From positions 1-39,898 of the forward strand of contig JANQLN010000106.1 of NCBI GenBank assembly GCA_028280575.1: DNA of 39,898 bases. Direction: 5' to 3'. A model generated the notes under the pieces. The model made no database searches. It was not told the origin of the DNA and was given only the letters and a program-made list of their open reading frames with translations. Positions within the stretch are counted from its first letter, which is position 1. Each line of letters begins with the position of its first letter. The stretch is from Clostridia bacterium. GTDB lineage: Bacteria; Bacillota; Clostridia; Acetivibrionales; STF1-152. A program made the position numbers and the translations under genes. This document shows, in pieces, positions 33,278-39,898 of this stretch.

Positions 33278-35119
33278 ATGTTCAATAAAAAAAATACTAA
33301 AAATGAAAAACTAAAATGCGTACCGTTTACAAATGTTAAATTGACAGATGAATTTTGGGCTCCAAGGCTTCAAAAACATCAAGAAACTACTATCAAATCA
33401 TGTATCAAGCAATGCGAAAATACAGGAAGGATATCAAACTTTGCAAAAGCCTCAGGGCTTGAAGAAGGAGAATTTGAAGGAATTTTGTTTAATGACTCCG
33501 ATGTATACAAGGTAATTGAGGGTATAGCTTATTCTTTAATAAATAACCCTAATGCTCATTTCGAAAAAATTACAGATCAAATAATAGATAAAATTTCTGC
33601 GGCACAAGAGATTGACGGATACCTCGATACATACTTCACGTTGGCAAAACCGGAAGATAGATGGACTGACATGATGGCACATGAGACCTACTGTGGGGGC
33701 CATCTGGCAGAAGCAGCTATTGCCTATAGCAATTCTACCGGGAAAAATAAGCTGCTGGATACAGCAATTAAGATGATAGACCATTACATAGATGTATTTG
33801 GAGGGCAACAAAAGCACTGGATAACCGGACACCAGGAAATAGAACTTGCTCTGATTAAACTATATAGGGAAATTGGAGATGAAAAATATTTAAAGTTGTC
33901 CAAATGGTTCATTGAGCAAAGAGGACACGGGTACAATTTTACTGGAATTTCATGGGACAGGGGATTGATGGGTGGCCCGGAATACAATCAGGACGACAAA
34001 CCAATACGTGAGCTTATAGACATAAGGGGACATGCGGTTAGAGCAATGTATTATTTTTGTGCTGTTACAGATTTGGCAGATTTGACTGGCGATGAAGGAT
34101 ACATAAAGGCCATGGATAGATTATGGGAAAGTACAGTTTTGAAAAACATGTATATAACCGGTGGCATAGGGCCTTCAAAGAGTAATGAAGGTTTTACCCA
34201 TGATTATGATTTGCCTGATAATACGGCTTACTGTGAGACCTGTGCTTCTGTAGGTATGGTATTGTGGAACCATCGTATGAATTTGCTGCATGGAGACAGT
34301 AAATATGCAGATATTATGGAAAGAGCACTATACAACGGTGTAATATCAGGAGTATCTTTAGAAGGAGATAAATACTTTTATGTTAATCCGCTTTCATCAG
34401 ATGGCACACATCACCGCGAACAATGGTATGATGTATCATGCTGTCCAACTCAGATTGCAAGGTTTATTCCTTCAATAGGTAATTATATATACACTGTATC
34501 TGACAAAGGCATACTTGTTAATCTTTACATAGCCAGCAAATCGACAATTCACCTGCAAGGAAGTGAAGTGAATTTGATTCAGACCAGCCGTTATCCATGG
34601 GAAGGCTTAGTCAATATTAAGGTTGACCCTGGAACATTAAATGAATTTGAAATGAAAATGCGTTTCCCGGGATGGTGTAGGAGCATGCAGCTTTTTGTAA
34701 ATGACTTAATTATAGAAAATCCGGTTTTTGAGAAAGGTTATATAAAGCTTCTAAGAGAATGGAGAAAAGGGGATATCGTTACTCTGAAATTTGATATGCC
34801 TGTAGAAAAAATAAATTCACATCCACGGGTTATATCCAATAAAGGGAAAACAGCCATACAGAGGGGTCCAGTGGTATATTGTTTTGAAGAGACGGACAAT
34901 AAAGATGATTTTGAGAATATCTATATACCTTATAATGCAAAATTTTTTACAGAATATAAAGAACAGGTGCTGGGTGGAGTAACTGTAATAAATGTCATGC
35001 ATCCGGAAGGAAATCTCATATTAAAAGCTATTCCTTATTATGCATGGGACAACAGAGAGCCGGGTCGAATGTCAGTATGGATTAAGGAAGAAAGGAACCA
35101 TAATACATTATATTTTTAG
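33278..35119 (+). CDS. GH127 beta-L-arabinofuranosidase (cytoplasmic)
   Basis: The 613-residue protein begins with the family motif FTNVKLTDEFWAPRL and has an (alpha/alpha)6 barrel followed by beta domains. The zinc/thiolate site described for bifidobacterial HypBA1 is conserved: E320 and C322 (CETC) with C388-C389 (VSCCPTQ), and E304 lies 16 residues before E320 as the general acid/base. Family members remove terminal beta-L-arabinofuranose by a cysteine nucleophile; related clades act on other sugars, so substrate is inferred. There is no signal peptide. GGGAG is about 12 bases upstream of the ATG. It follows the 1451-residue protein by 276 bases containing a hairpin and a dyad, so it may have its own promoter. 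The RAYT remnant begins just after its stop. Confidence 0.87.
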   Translation: MFNKKNTKNEKLKCVPFTNVKLTDEFWAPRLQKHQETTIKSCIKQCENTGRISNFAKASGLEEGEFEGILFNDSDVYKVIEGIAYSLINNPNAHFEKITDQIIDKISAAQEIDGYLDTYFTLAKPEDRWTDMMAHETYCGGHLAEAAIAYSNSTGKNKLLDTAIKMIDHYIDVFGGQQKHWITGHQEIELALIKLYREIGDEKYLKLSKWFIEQRGHGYNFTGISWDRGLMGGPEYNQDDKPIRELIDIRGHAVRAMYYFCAVTDLADLTGDEGYIKAMDRLWESTVLKNMYITGGIGPSKSNEGFTHDYDLPDNTAYCETCASVGMVLWNHRMNLLHGDSKYADIMERALYNGVISGVSLEGDKYFYVNPLSSDGTHHREQWYDVSCCPTQIARFIPSIGNYIYTVSDKGILVNLYIASKSTIHLQGSEVNLIQTSRYPWEGLVNIKVDPGTLNEFEMKMRFPGWCRSMQLFVNDLIIENPVFEKGYIKLLREWRKGDIVTLKFDMPVEKINSHPRVISNKGKTAIQRGPVVYCFEETDNKDDFENIYIPYNAKFFTEYKEQVLGGVTVINVMHPEGNLILKAIPYYAWDNREPGRMSVWIKEERNHNTLYF

Positions 35120-35144
35120 TCATGAGTCAAGGAGGGAGTCAAAG

Positions 35145-35172
35145 GGAGTCAAGGGGACGTTTTGTTTGACTT
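35145..35172 (+). repeat. Left 28-bp inverted repeat of the RAYT remnant
   Basis: The arm begins GGAGTCAAGGGGACG and ends TTTGTTTGACTT. It is the reverse complement of 35529-35556 at 27 of 28 bases. Just upstream, two further GAGTCAA copies (35124-35130, 35136-35142) show partial duplication of the end. Confidence 0.9.
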
Positions 35173-35208
35173 GCTAATAAAACTTCTTGAAGAGAATTAT
35201 ATTTCTTC

Positions 35209-35497
35209 CTATTCCAAGAACCCTTCAAGTGACCTGATACTTGCACCTGTTTCCATTTTTATCTTTTTCAACGCGGTTTTTCTTGAATGAGTGTCCAATG
35301 CCTTACCTATCTTTAATCCATCATCTTTAATAATCCAGGCATTGGACATCACTTTTTTCTTCATTATATTTTATGAATTCTTTGATATTTGAAAACTAAT
35401 CAAAACAAAAATCCTTATCAACTATTCCTTGATTCTCCAATATTCCCCGTATATGATAAATTCCTATTTTACTTATCATTCTGACTTTTCTTGGCAT
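35209..35497 (-). pseudogene. Decayed RAYT (REP-associated Y1 tyrosine transposase)
   Basis: On the minus strand an ATG at 35497, preceded by GGGAGAG, opens MPRKVRMISKIGIYHIRGI, which is the hallmark N-terminus of Y1/RAYT transposases (MPRKAR...GIYHI...RG), and stops after 33 codons at 35396. Downstream, the other frames keep EFIKYNEEK and, near the end, IKMETGASIRSLEGF, resembling the C-terminal part of the family, before a stop at 35209-35211. The central HUH (His-hydrophobe-His) and Tyr catalytic regions are gone. Full-length members are about 200-250 residues; under 100 codons remain. It lies between the 28-bp inverted repeats at 35145-35172 and 35529-35556, so it is an immobile relic. 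Confidence 0.75.
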
Positions 35498-35528
35498 GTT
35501 AATCTCTCCCTAATATATCATACCGTTG

Positions 35529-35556
35529 AAGTCAAACAAAACGTCCCTTTGACTCC
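35529..35556 (-). repeat. Right 28-bp inverted repeat of the RAYT remnant
   Basis: The arm AAGTCAAACAAAACG... ends CCCTTTGACTCC and mirrors the left arm with one mismatch. It lies about 30 bases upstream of the transposase relic start. In functional RAYT systems such hairpin-forming ends are the REP sequences recognised by the transposase. Confidence 0.9.
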
Positions 35557-35585
35557 GAATAGGAGGAGCGACAATAAAAGATGAA

Positions 35586-35681
35586 ATGAATATAAAGGAA
35601 TTTATAGAAACTAATGACAAAACATTATATAAAGCAAAAATAATTTTTAATAAAAACACTGTAGTTATTTTAGCAGAATAA
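35586..35681 (+). CDS. Short open frame, doubtful, possibly a gene fragment
   Basis: An ATG at 35586 opens 31 codons reading MNIKEFIETNDKTLYKAKII and ends with ILAE at 35681. AGGAGG (35561-35566) is too far away, about 19 bases. I recognise no family. It lies in the decayed region just outside the RAYT repeat and just before a truncated XRE regulator, so it is more likely a relic than a working gene. Confidence 0.25.
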   Translation: MNIKEFIETNDKTLYKAKIIFNKNTVVILAE

Positions 35682-35717
35682 CAGAAAAAGATGGCAAATG
35701 TAATTTAGGGCAGAACA

Positions 35718-35786
35718 ATTGATACTCTAACAAAAATGTCCAGTTTTTATGGCATTAGCACAGATTATTTGTTAGGATTATTCTGA
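35718..35786 (+). pseudogene. C-terminal fragment of an XRE-family regulator
   Basis: The frame reads IDTLTKMSSFYGISTDYLLG, then LF and a stop. This is the well-known end of Cro/CI-type HTH domains (L-x-x-x-A-x-x-F-x-V-S-T-D-Y-L-L-G). The rest of the HTH is missing upstream in every frame, so only the last helix and tail survive. Confidence 0.65.
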
Positions 35787-35833
35787 CGTTAGAAAACATT
35801 CGTCGGATGAAAAATCAAGAAAATATTAGAAAA

Positions 35834-36259
35834 TCAAAAATAAAAATGCCCTGAAGGGCTTTTTTTAATGAAAATTTTGTCACTAACATCGAGGAGAAAC
35901 ATCTTACCGTCGGTAACAGCTATGTCACGTACATAGTTAACGAAAGGTAAGCTGATGGTCTCAGTTTTAGCCCCTTTATAGACAAGAATCTGACGTCCGA
36001 CAGAATCGACGACATAGATCCTGCCTTTCTCGTCTACAGCGAGGGTCTGAGGACCTTCCGGTACATTGCCTTGTGGGCTCGGTACCACACCGATCTTACC
36101 GTCTCCGCTTCCAACCGGAACTTGGAAGACCAGTTCAAGACTCGAATCGGAGGTCTCTGTTGCCATAGAGTCAACTGTGGAAAATGATACAAACATGAAA
36201 CTTGATATTATATTTGCAATCAACACTAACTTAACGCTCTTTTTAAAATTTATTATAAA
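35834..36259 (-). pseudogene. Truncated secreted NHL-repeat (beta-propeller) protein
   Basis: The frame from GTG 36226 gives 130 residues: a hydrophobic segment IANIISSFMFVSFS ending near DSMA, then LELVFQVPVGSGDGKIGVVP, EGPQTLAVDEKGRIYVVDSV and VRDIAVTDGKMFLLDVSD, which look like one or two NHL blades. Complete proteins of this kind have several blades. The frame here runs through the hairpin at 35842-35866 and ends SPSGHFYF, so its true C-terminus is lost. The start is also damaged: GGAG lies at 36264-36267, and the in-frame codons after it (to about 36259) encode a normal positively charged signal start, FKKSVKL, but only ATA codons stand where a start codon should be. Confidence 0.6.
35842..35866. 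terminator. Short bidirectional terminator-like hairpin
   Basis: AAAAATGCCC and GGGCTTTTTT flank a TGAA tetraloop, with a T run to 35866. On the minus strand it lies inside the last codons of the truncated NHL-repeat frame. Confidence 0.7.
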
Positions 36260-36382
36260 TCAACTCCTTGTTATTTTTTTCATAACAAAAAGTAAAAAAG
36301 CCACAGACTGCACGAAAAATTCCTTGCAACCTATGCCTTTTTGTATAATAAATCATCCTATCCCCCTAAGCCACAATAACTA

Positions 36383-38269
36383 TTACTGCGGTTTAATTTT
36401 GTGTCCGGTAACTTCTAGCGTATAATTTGCAGCATCAACTCCTACTACTCCTATATAGTACAAACCTACTTTTGGCCTAAAAATACTAAAAGACTCTTGT
36501 GGTAAATCAGTTTCATCCTTAATATAATGTGTTGAAGGAGCACCTGCGTAAGGGTCTGTCCCAGGCTCCCATATAGCCAAATTTAAATCCTGCATACCTT
36601 CGTCTGTAATAATTAGTGTCATGTTGAGAGCGGCATCCGAAGAATCGCACCGAATAGCATATAAATTTATAAAGTCTCTATTGACATGGCCCATCCGGTC
36701 CACAATGTACGTACGGTGTGTATCAAAAGAGCCGCTTAAACCTCCGGCATCTCTAATAGACTCGTATGACAGGAGTTTTCCACCCCCATAATTTTTGTCT
36801 GTACCTGCCTGTCCCATATCAGATACGAGGAAACCAATTGTACCGCCTCCTGCCGTATATGCAGCGTCGTACATTAGTGCAAATGTTCCTGCTACCATTG
36901 GTGCAGCGTATGATGTGCCATCACGTGTAACATATTCACGTTTTGAACCGGCTTTGGCAGCTCTAATCCTATCGCCGGGAGCTACCATCCATGGACCAGT
37001 TGTGCCTGTTCCTCTTGAAGAAAACCTGCTTAATCCCCAACCACCCTCATAGGGATCTTTAATACTGCCCACGGAATACGATGTATGTTCTGCAAAAGTA
37101 TTCAATGTATCATAGTAACGTCCCAAGAAATCTCTTCCGTCATAGCCGTGACCAGAATTTCCAGCAGAAACAAACACTGGTACACCTCGGGCATTTATTC
37201 TATTAATTCGCTCTATGATTCTTCTAGCTGCGGCTTGACTTTCCTGTGTACCAATACTCATATTTACCGCATCAATGTTAAATGTATCAATATTGTCAAG
37301 TATCCAATCGAGCCCATCCTCAATATCTCTAAAACTTCCCGCATTATTATGATCAAGCACTTTTACACCAACCAGAGCAGCACCAGGTGCAATGCCTGTT
37401 TGAATTCCAGGATCTCCTTCACCTGTACCTGCTGCAATGCTGGCCGCAAGAGTTCCATGACCATGATCATCATAGGGTGATATTTCACCATTGACCGCAT
37501 CAAACCATCCAATTACTTTGCCGCCGTCCAGATCAACGTGTGAAGCATCAATACCAGAATCTATTATGGCAATTACTATGTCATTTCTAGTATACCTGGT
37601 TTCATTGCCATCCAAATCACCGGTTACCTTAAAATCATGGCGAGCTTTTTTTACCCCCAGCATTTCACTTGCTGCATTCAGCTTAATTGTAACATCACCA
37701 CTTGACTTACTCACAGTGGTACCATATGCTTTTTCGTCAGTATATATAGTAATTACACGCACTTCGTCCATACCTTCTAAAAGCTCCAATTGTTCAACAT
37801 TTACATTTAATTTATATTTTCTGCTATTTAACTTCTCATATTTTAAAGAGTCTCCAAACAAGCTTGCAAATTCTTTTTCAAATTTTTCTTCAATATCATC
37901 AACATCATACTGCAGGATTACTACTATCGGAATACTTGATTTGCCGGCTTCCTTATCCAGTTTGACCTGTTCTGACAATTTGCTTTCGGCTCTTGTTATA
38001 GGCTGGCCTTTTTCAGGTGACAATCTTCGAGGAATGATTGGCTCAAGCTGAACAGGCTCTTCCGTTTTCCCAACAGAAAAATCTTCTATTGTTTTTTTGA
38101 TGATATTCTCTGGGCTGATTTTTATTTCCCCTGAATCTGTTTTTATAATGATACTTTCAGTATTGGCCTCCTCGTTTTCTCCTGTAATGGATTCTTTATC
38201 ATCGGCAGATGTGGCAGTTGCTGTCAGAAGCATTGTCAATGCTAATATTAGCAATAAAATTCTTTTCAT
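36383..38269 (-). CDS. Secreted subtilisin-like serine protease (S8)
   Basis: The roughly 628-residue protein has a signal peptide (MKRILLLILALTMLLTATA, cut near TSA-DD) and an acidic propeptide region with an I9-like segment (IPIVVILQYDVDDIEEKF... VRVITIYTDEKAYG, about 110-185). The S8 domain follows. Its triad is visible as Asp in AIIDSGIDASH, His in YDDHGHGTLAASIAAG, and Ser in DGTSYAAPMVAG, with the oxyanion Asn in VFVSAGNSGHG. A C-terminal beta domain (about 520-628) resembles the pre-peptidase type. It should be an extracellular protease made as a zymogen. ATG 38269 is preferred over 38287 and 38278 because GAAAGGA lies 7-8 bases upstream. It is alone, apart from a possible tiny gene upstream on the same strand. 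Confidence 0.88.
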   Translation of the reverse strand: MKRILLLILALTMLLTATATSADDKESITGENEEANTESIIIKTDSGEIKISPENIIKKTIEDFSVGKTEEPVQLEPIIPRRLSPEKGQPITRAESKLSEQVKLDKEAGKSSIPIVVILQYDVDDIEEKFEKEFASLFGDSLKYEKLNSRKYKLNVNVEQLELLEGMDEVRVITIYTDEKAYGTTVSKSSGDVTIKLNAASEMLGVKKARHDFKVTGDLDGNETRYTRNDIVIAIIDSGIDASHVDLDGGKVIGWFDAVNGEISPYDDHGHGTLAASIAAGTGEGDPGIQTGIAPGAALVGVKVLDHNNAGSFRDIEDGLDWILDNIDTFNIDAVNMSIGTQESQAAARRIIERINRINARGVPVFVSAGNSGHGYDGRDFLGRYYDTLNTFAEHTSYSVGSIKDPYEGGWGLSRFSSRGTGTTGPWMVAPGDRIRAAKAGSKREYVTRDGTSYAAPMVAGTFALMYDAAYTAGGGTIGFLVSDMGQAGTDKNYGGGKLLSYESIRDAGGLSGSFDTHRTYIVDRMGHVNRDFINLYAIRCDSSDAALNMTLIITDEGMQDLNLAIWEPGTDPYAGAPSTHYIKDETDLPQESFSIFRPKVGLYYIGVVGVDAANYTLEVTGHKIKPQ

Positions 38270-38386
38270 ACCATTCATCCTTTCCATTTTTTATTTTTAA
38301 ATTCTTACTTTATTTAATCTGTAATCATCTACACATTGTCATCTCCTTTTCACCGCTGTTCTTTCAAAATATTTACTTTCACCTAA

Positions 38387-38403
38387 AAGGTAAAATTTAC
38401 CTT
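38387..38403. promoter_or_regulatory. Operator-like dyad upstream of the protease gene
   Basis: AAGGTAAA and TTTACCTT are perfect 8-bp arms around a single A. It lies 118 bases before the protease ATG, between it and the possible 24-codon gene. The role is unknown. Confidence 0.4.
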
Positions 38404-38455
38404 ATCCGTTAGACTCTTAAACAACAAAAAAGTTTCATATTTCCAAAAAAAGTTT

Positions 38456-38530
38456 TTATTTTTTTCTTTGCAAAATTATTAAAAAGCTATATAAACGTGT
38501 AAATCTGTCTGGTGCCCTTATATGTAGCAT
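38456..38530 (-). CDS. Possible 24-residue peptide
   Basis: On the minus strand AAAGGAGGTG sits 7 bases before ATG 38530, an almost perfect ribosome site, for a peptide beginning MLHIRAPDRFTRLYSFLIIL and ending QRKK. In-frame starts at 38557 and further upstream would extend it to about 33-40 residues. The peptide is basic with a short hydrophobic stretch. A weak promoter (38619-38646) lies upstream and the protease gene lies 187 bases downstream. I know of no family. It could be a small membrane peptide, a leader peptide, or chance. Confidence 0.35.
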   Translation of the reverse strand: MLHIRAPDRFTRLYSFLIILQRKK

Positions 38531-38618
38531 GCATACACCTCCTTTCTTTTTATTCATCCCTCCATATATATACATTGCAAAACTTCCATAAAATCACATA
38601 TTTTTTTTAAAACTTTTT

Positions 38619-38646
38619 TATATAGTTGGCAAAAAAATTGTAACAA
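38619..38646 (-). promoter_or_regulatory. Candidate promoter for the peptide and protease genes
   Basis: On the minus strand TTGTTA (38646-38641) and TATATA (38624-38619) are 16 bases apart. A start near 38612 would give a leader of about 80 bases to the small frame. The region is extremely AT-rich, so chance matches are likely. Confidence 0.35.
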
Positions 38647-38865
38647 TACTTTAAGATAATTTTTCCAAAAAAATGGTACATTAACCTATAGATGTTTTGC
38701 AACAAATATGCTAGTTTTTTTAAACTATTAATGATGACTATATTTTTAAAAGCTTTAACTGCATTATGTGAGTTTTTCAGTCTATGATTAAGTAGGCTTG
38801 TATTGAAATGAATGTTTCAATCATAAAACATATTATATATAATGTACGTATTTTTAGAAAATCAT

Positions 38866-38894
38866 TTGATTATCTTCTACAAATGAAGTACAAT
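38866..38894 (+). promoter_or_regulatory. Sigma-A promoter of blaI-blaR1
   Basis: TTGATT (38866-38871) and TACAAT (38889-38894) are 17 bases apart. The first BlaI-like operator fills the spacer, and the second sits just after the predicted start (about 38901), so repression by polymerase exclusion is expected. Confidence 0.75.
38875..38890 (+). promoter_or_regulatory. BlaI/MecI-type operator 1
   Basis: TTCTACAAATGAAGTA is an imperfect dyad of the TACTACA-n-n-TGTAGTA kind bound by BlaI/MecI repressors. It lies between the -35 and -10 elements. Its near-identical inverted copy is at 38908-38923. TACAATGTA (38889-38897) overlaps its right edge and is a further TACA-n-TGTA core. Confidence 0.75.
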
Positions 38895-38907
38895 GTAACC
38901 AGCAGAC

Positions 38908-38923
38908 TACTCCATTTGTAGAA
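38908..38923 (-). promoter_or_regulatory. BlaI/MecI-type operator 2 (inverted copy)
   Basis: Read on the minus strand this is TTCTACAAATGGAGTA, which differs from operator 1 at one of 16 bases. The centres are 33 bp apart, about three helical turns, putting both on one face of the DNA. It abuts the blaI ribosome site. Confidence 0.75.
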
Positions 38924-38936
38924 AGGAAGTGGAACC

Positions 38937-39317
38937 ATGAAAAAAATTAAAAAGCTCCCTGATTCCGAGCTTGATATTATGCTTGTGATTTGGGAGGCGG
39001 GAGTACCTGTGTCAAGGGCATATATTGAAAAGCATGTGCAAAAGAAACGTAAACTGGCAACCACTACGGTATTGACCTTTCTTTCCCGCTTGATCAAAAA
39101 AGGTTTTGTTTCCAGTGAGAAGCAGGGTAACATGAATATCTACACTGCTATAATCTGTGAACAGGATTATCTGAACACTGAGAGTAAATCCATACTCAAA
39201 AAACTTTATGGGAATTCATTGACAACCTTTGTTGCGTCTCTTTATGACGGCAATGCTGTAGACGACGAACAGCTTGAGGAGCTTCAAGACTTTTTAAAAA
39301 AGGAGGTAAGGAAATGA
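38937..39317 (+). CDS. blaI: BlaI/MecI/CopY-family repressor
   Basis: The 126-residue winged-helix repressor has the family opening LPDSELDIMLVIWEAGVPVS, the recognition helix region TTTVLTFLSRLIKKGFVSSE, and the dimerisation tail GNSLTTFVASLYDG. It represses its own promoter through the two operators just upstream. When the sensor protease BlaR1 is triggered, members of this family are cleaved or inactivated and released from DNA. GAAAGGAAGTGG precedes the ATG. The stop overlaps the BlaR1 start by the ATGA arrangement, so the two are coupled. No beta-lactamase gene is visible next to it in the window, so the regulated target may lie further right or be something else. Confidence 0.92.
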   Translation: MKKIKKLPDSELDIMLVIWEAGVPVSRAYIEKHVQKKRKLATTTVLTFLSRLIKKGFVSSEKQGNMNIYTAIICEQDYLNTESKSILKKLYGNSLTTFVASLYDGNAVDDEQLEELQDFLKKEVRK

Positions 39318-39898
39318 TTGAAGCTATGTTCAACAATGTTGTTCAGGTTTCCCTGACAACTTCAATTGTGATTTTAGCCTTACTCCTTTTTTCTCCTGTT
39401 ATTAACAAAAGATATCCTGCAAAATGGAATTACTATATTTGGATTGCTTTAGCGGTCAGATTAGTGCTTCCTTTTAATTTTATACAACCAGCAGCATTGC
39501 AGCTTTCCATGCCACCAGCAATGAATGAAACTGCCTATACCCTGCCTATGTTGAGAGTTGACAGTACAGTTGCCGCTAATACAGTAGCACAGCAGCAGGC
39601 TCCTGTAATAGTAAACCTCTCATTCATACAGATTGCGATGATTCTTTGGCTTGTTGGTGTATTTATATGCCTTATTTACCATCTGATAGGATATATACTT
39701 TTTAAGAAATCTGTTTACCGTTGGTGCACGCCTGTTAAGAGCCAGTACATAGATACTTTTAATAATCTTCTCCTGGAACTGAATATCCAAAGGCCTATTC
39801 GGGTCGTAAGCTGCCGTAAGCTGTCTTCTCCCATGATGATTGGTATTTTGAAGCCTGTGATCATTCTTCCGGATGTGAAGTTTAACAAAGCTCAACTT
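39314..39898 (+). CDS. blaR1: BlaR1/MecR1-like M56 sensor peptidase (partial, N-terminal part)
   Basis: The frame from ATG 39314 is open to the window end (195 codons seen). It has hydrophobic helices at about 11-28 (SLTTSIVILALLLFSPVI), 40-52 (YYIWIALAVRLVLPF) and 103-128 (IQIAMILWLVGVFICLIYHL). These match the N-terminal membrane part of BlaR1, with the family's segment RPIRVVSCRKLSSPMMIGIL followed by KPVIILP. That segment normally precedes the zinc-peptidase HExxH, which lies beyond the window. AAGGAGG lies 8 bases upstream. Whether it carries a C-terminal beta-lactam sensor domain cannot be seen, so the signal is unknown. Confidence 0.9.
   Translation, partial: MIEAMFNNVVQVSLTTSIVILALLLFSPVINKRYPAKWNYYIWIALAVRLVLPFNFIQPAALQLSMPPAMNETAYTLPMLRVDSTVAANTVAQQQAPVIVNLSFIQIAMILWLVGVFICLIYHLIGYILFKKSVYRWCTPVKSQYIDTFNNLLLELNIQRPIRVVSCRKLSSPMMIGILKPVIILPDVKFNKAQL

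Noticed and set aside
37491..38051. 186-codon plus-strand open frame
   Set aside because: It lies wholly antisense to the subtilisin-like gene, whose catalytic triad is clear, and it has no ribosome site or recognisable domain.

Overview
The window looks like a chromosomal segment of a low-to-moderate GC, Gram-positive anaerobe of the Clostridia, probably from a plant- or polysaccharide-degrading lineage. The reasons are AGGAGG-type ribosome binding sites, TTGACA/TATAAT promoters with 17-bp spacers, lipobox solute-binding proteins, YesM/YesN two-component pairs, LplB/LplC-type permeases and a BlaI/BlaR1 pair. I cannot name the species. I saw no tRNA, rRNA or CRISPR array.

Layout. (1) 1-1.4 kb: a flavodoxin-like protein and a DinB-like four-helix protein. 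(2) 1.66-8.70 kb, plus strand: a tight operon of a YesN-type response regulator without its own kinase, a Gfo/Idh/MocA dehydrogenase, a TIM-barrel sugar isomerase/epimerase-like protein, a cytoplasmic sulfatase and a GH78-like alpha-L-rhamnosidase. It ends in a strong hairpin that can serve both strands. (3) 20.67-8.75 kb, minus strand, converging on that hairpin: response regulator, YesM-type kinase, lipoprotein, two permeases, a second lipoprotein, and a secreted modular clan-A glycoside hydrolase. (4) 21.1-23.5 kb: a second sulfatase with its own promoter and terminator, then a membrane-anchored XRE regulator. (5) 23.9-35.1 kb: an autoregulated LacI-family repressor, a CUT1 transporter (lipoprotein plus two permeases), a 1451-residue secreted multidomain protein with a DUF5695-like core, and a GH127-type beta-L-arabinofuranosidase. 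(6) 35.1-36.3 kb: a graveyard holding a decayed RAYT/Y1 transposase between 28-bp inverted repeats, an XRE regulator tail and a truncated NHL-repeat secreted protein. (7) 36.4-39.9 kb: a secreted subtilisin-like protease, a possible 24-residue peptide gene, and blaI-blaR1 with two inverted operators; blaR1 runs off the window.

How it fits together. Regions 2-5 read as one polysaccharide-utilisation locus. Secreted modular enzymes cut a complex heteroglycan outside the cell. Two ABC importers bring the oligosaccharides in; no ATPase gene is present, so a shared MsmK-type ATPase is expected elsewhere. Cytoplasmic sulfatases, rhamnosidase, GH127 and the dehydrogenase/isomerase pair finish the job. 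The enzyme set suggests a sulfated, rhamnose- and arabinofuranose-containing glycan. That is an inference from families, not something the sequence proves.

Most notable: near-identical LacI operators flanking the repressor gene, near-identical inverted BlaI operators, an orphan response regulator paralogous to the one paired with a kinase, the dehydrogenase/isomerase/sulfatase/rhamnosidase operon, and the 1451-residue protein of unknown activity.
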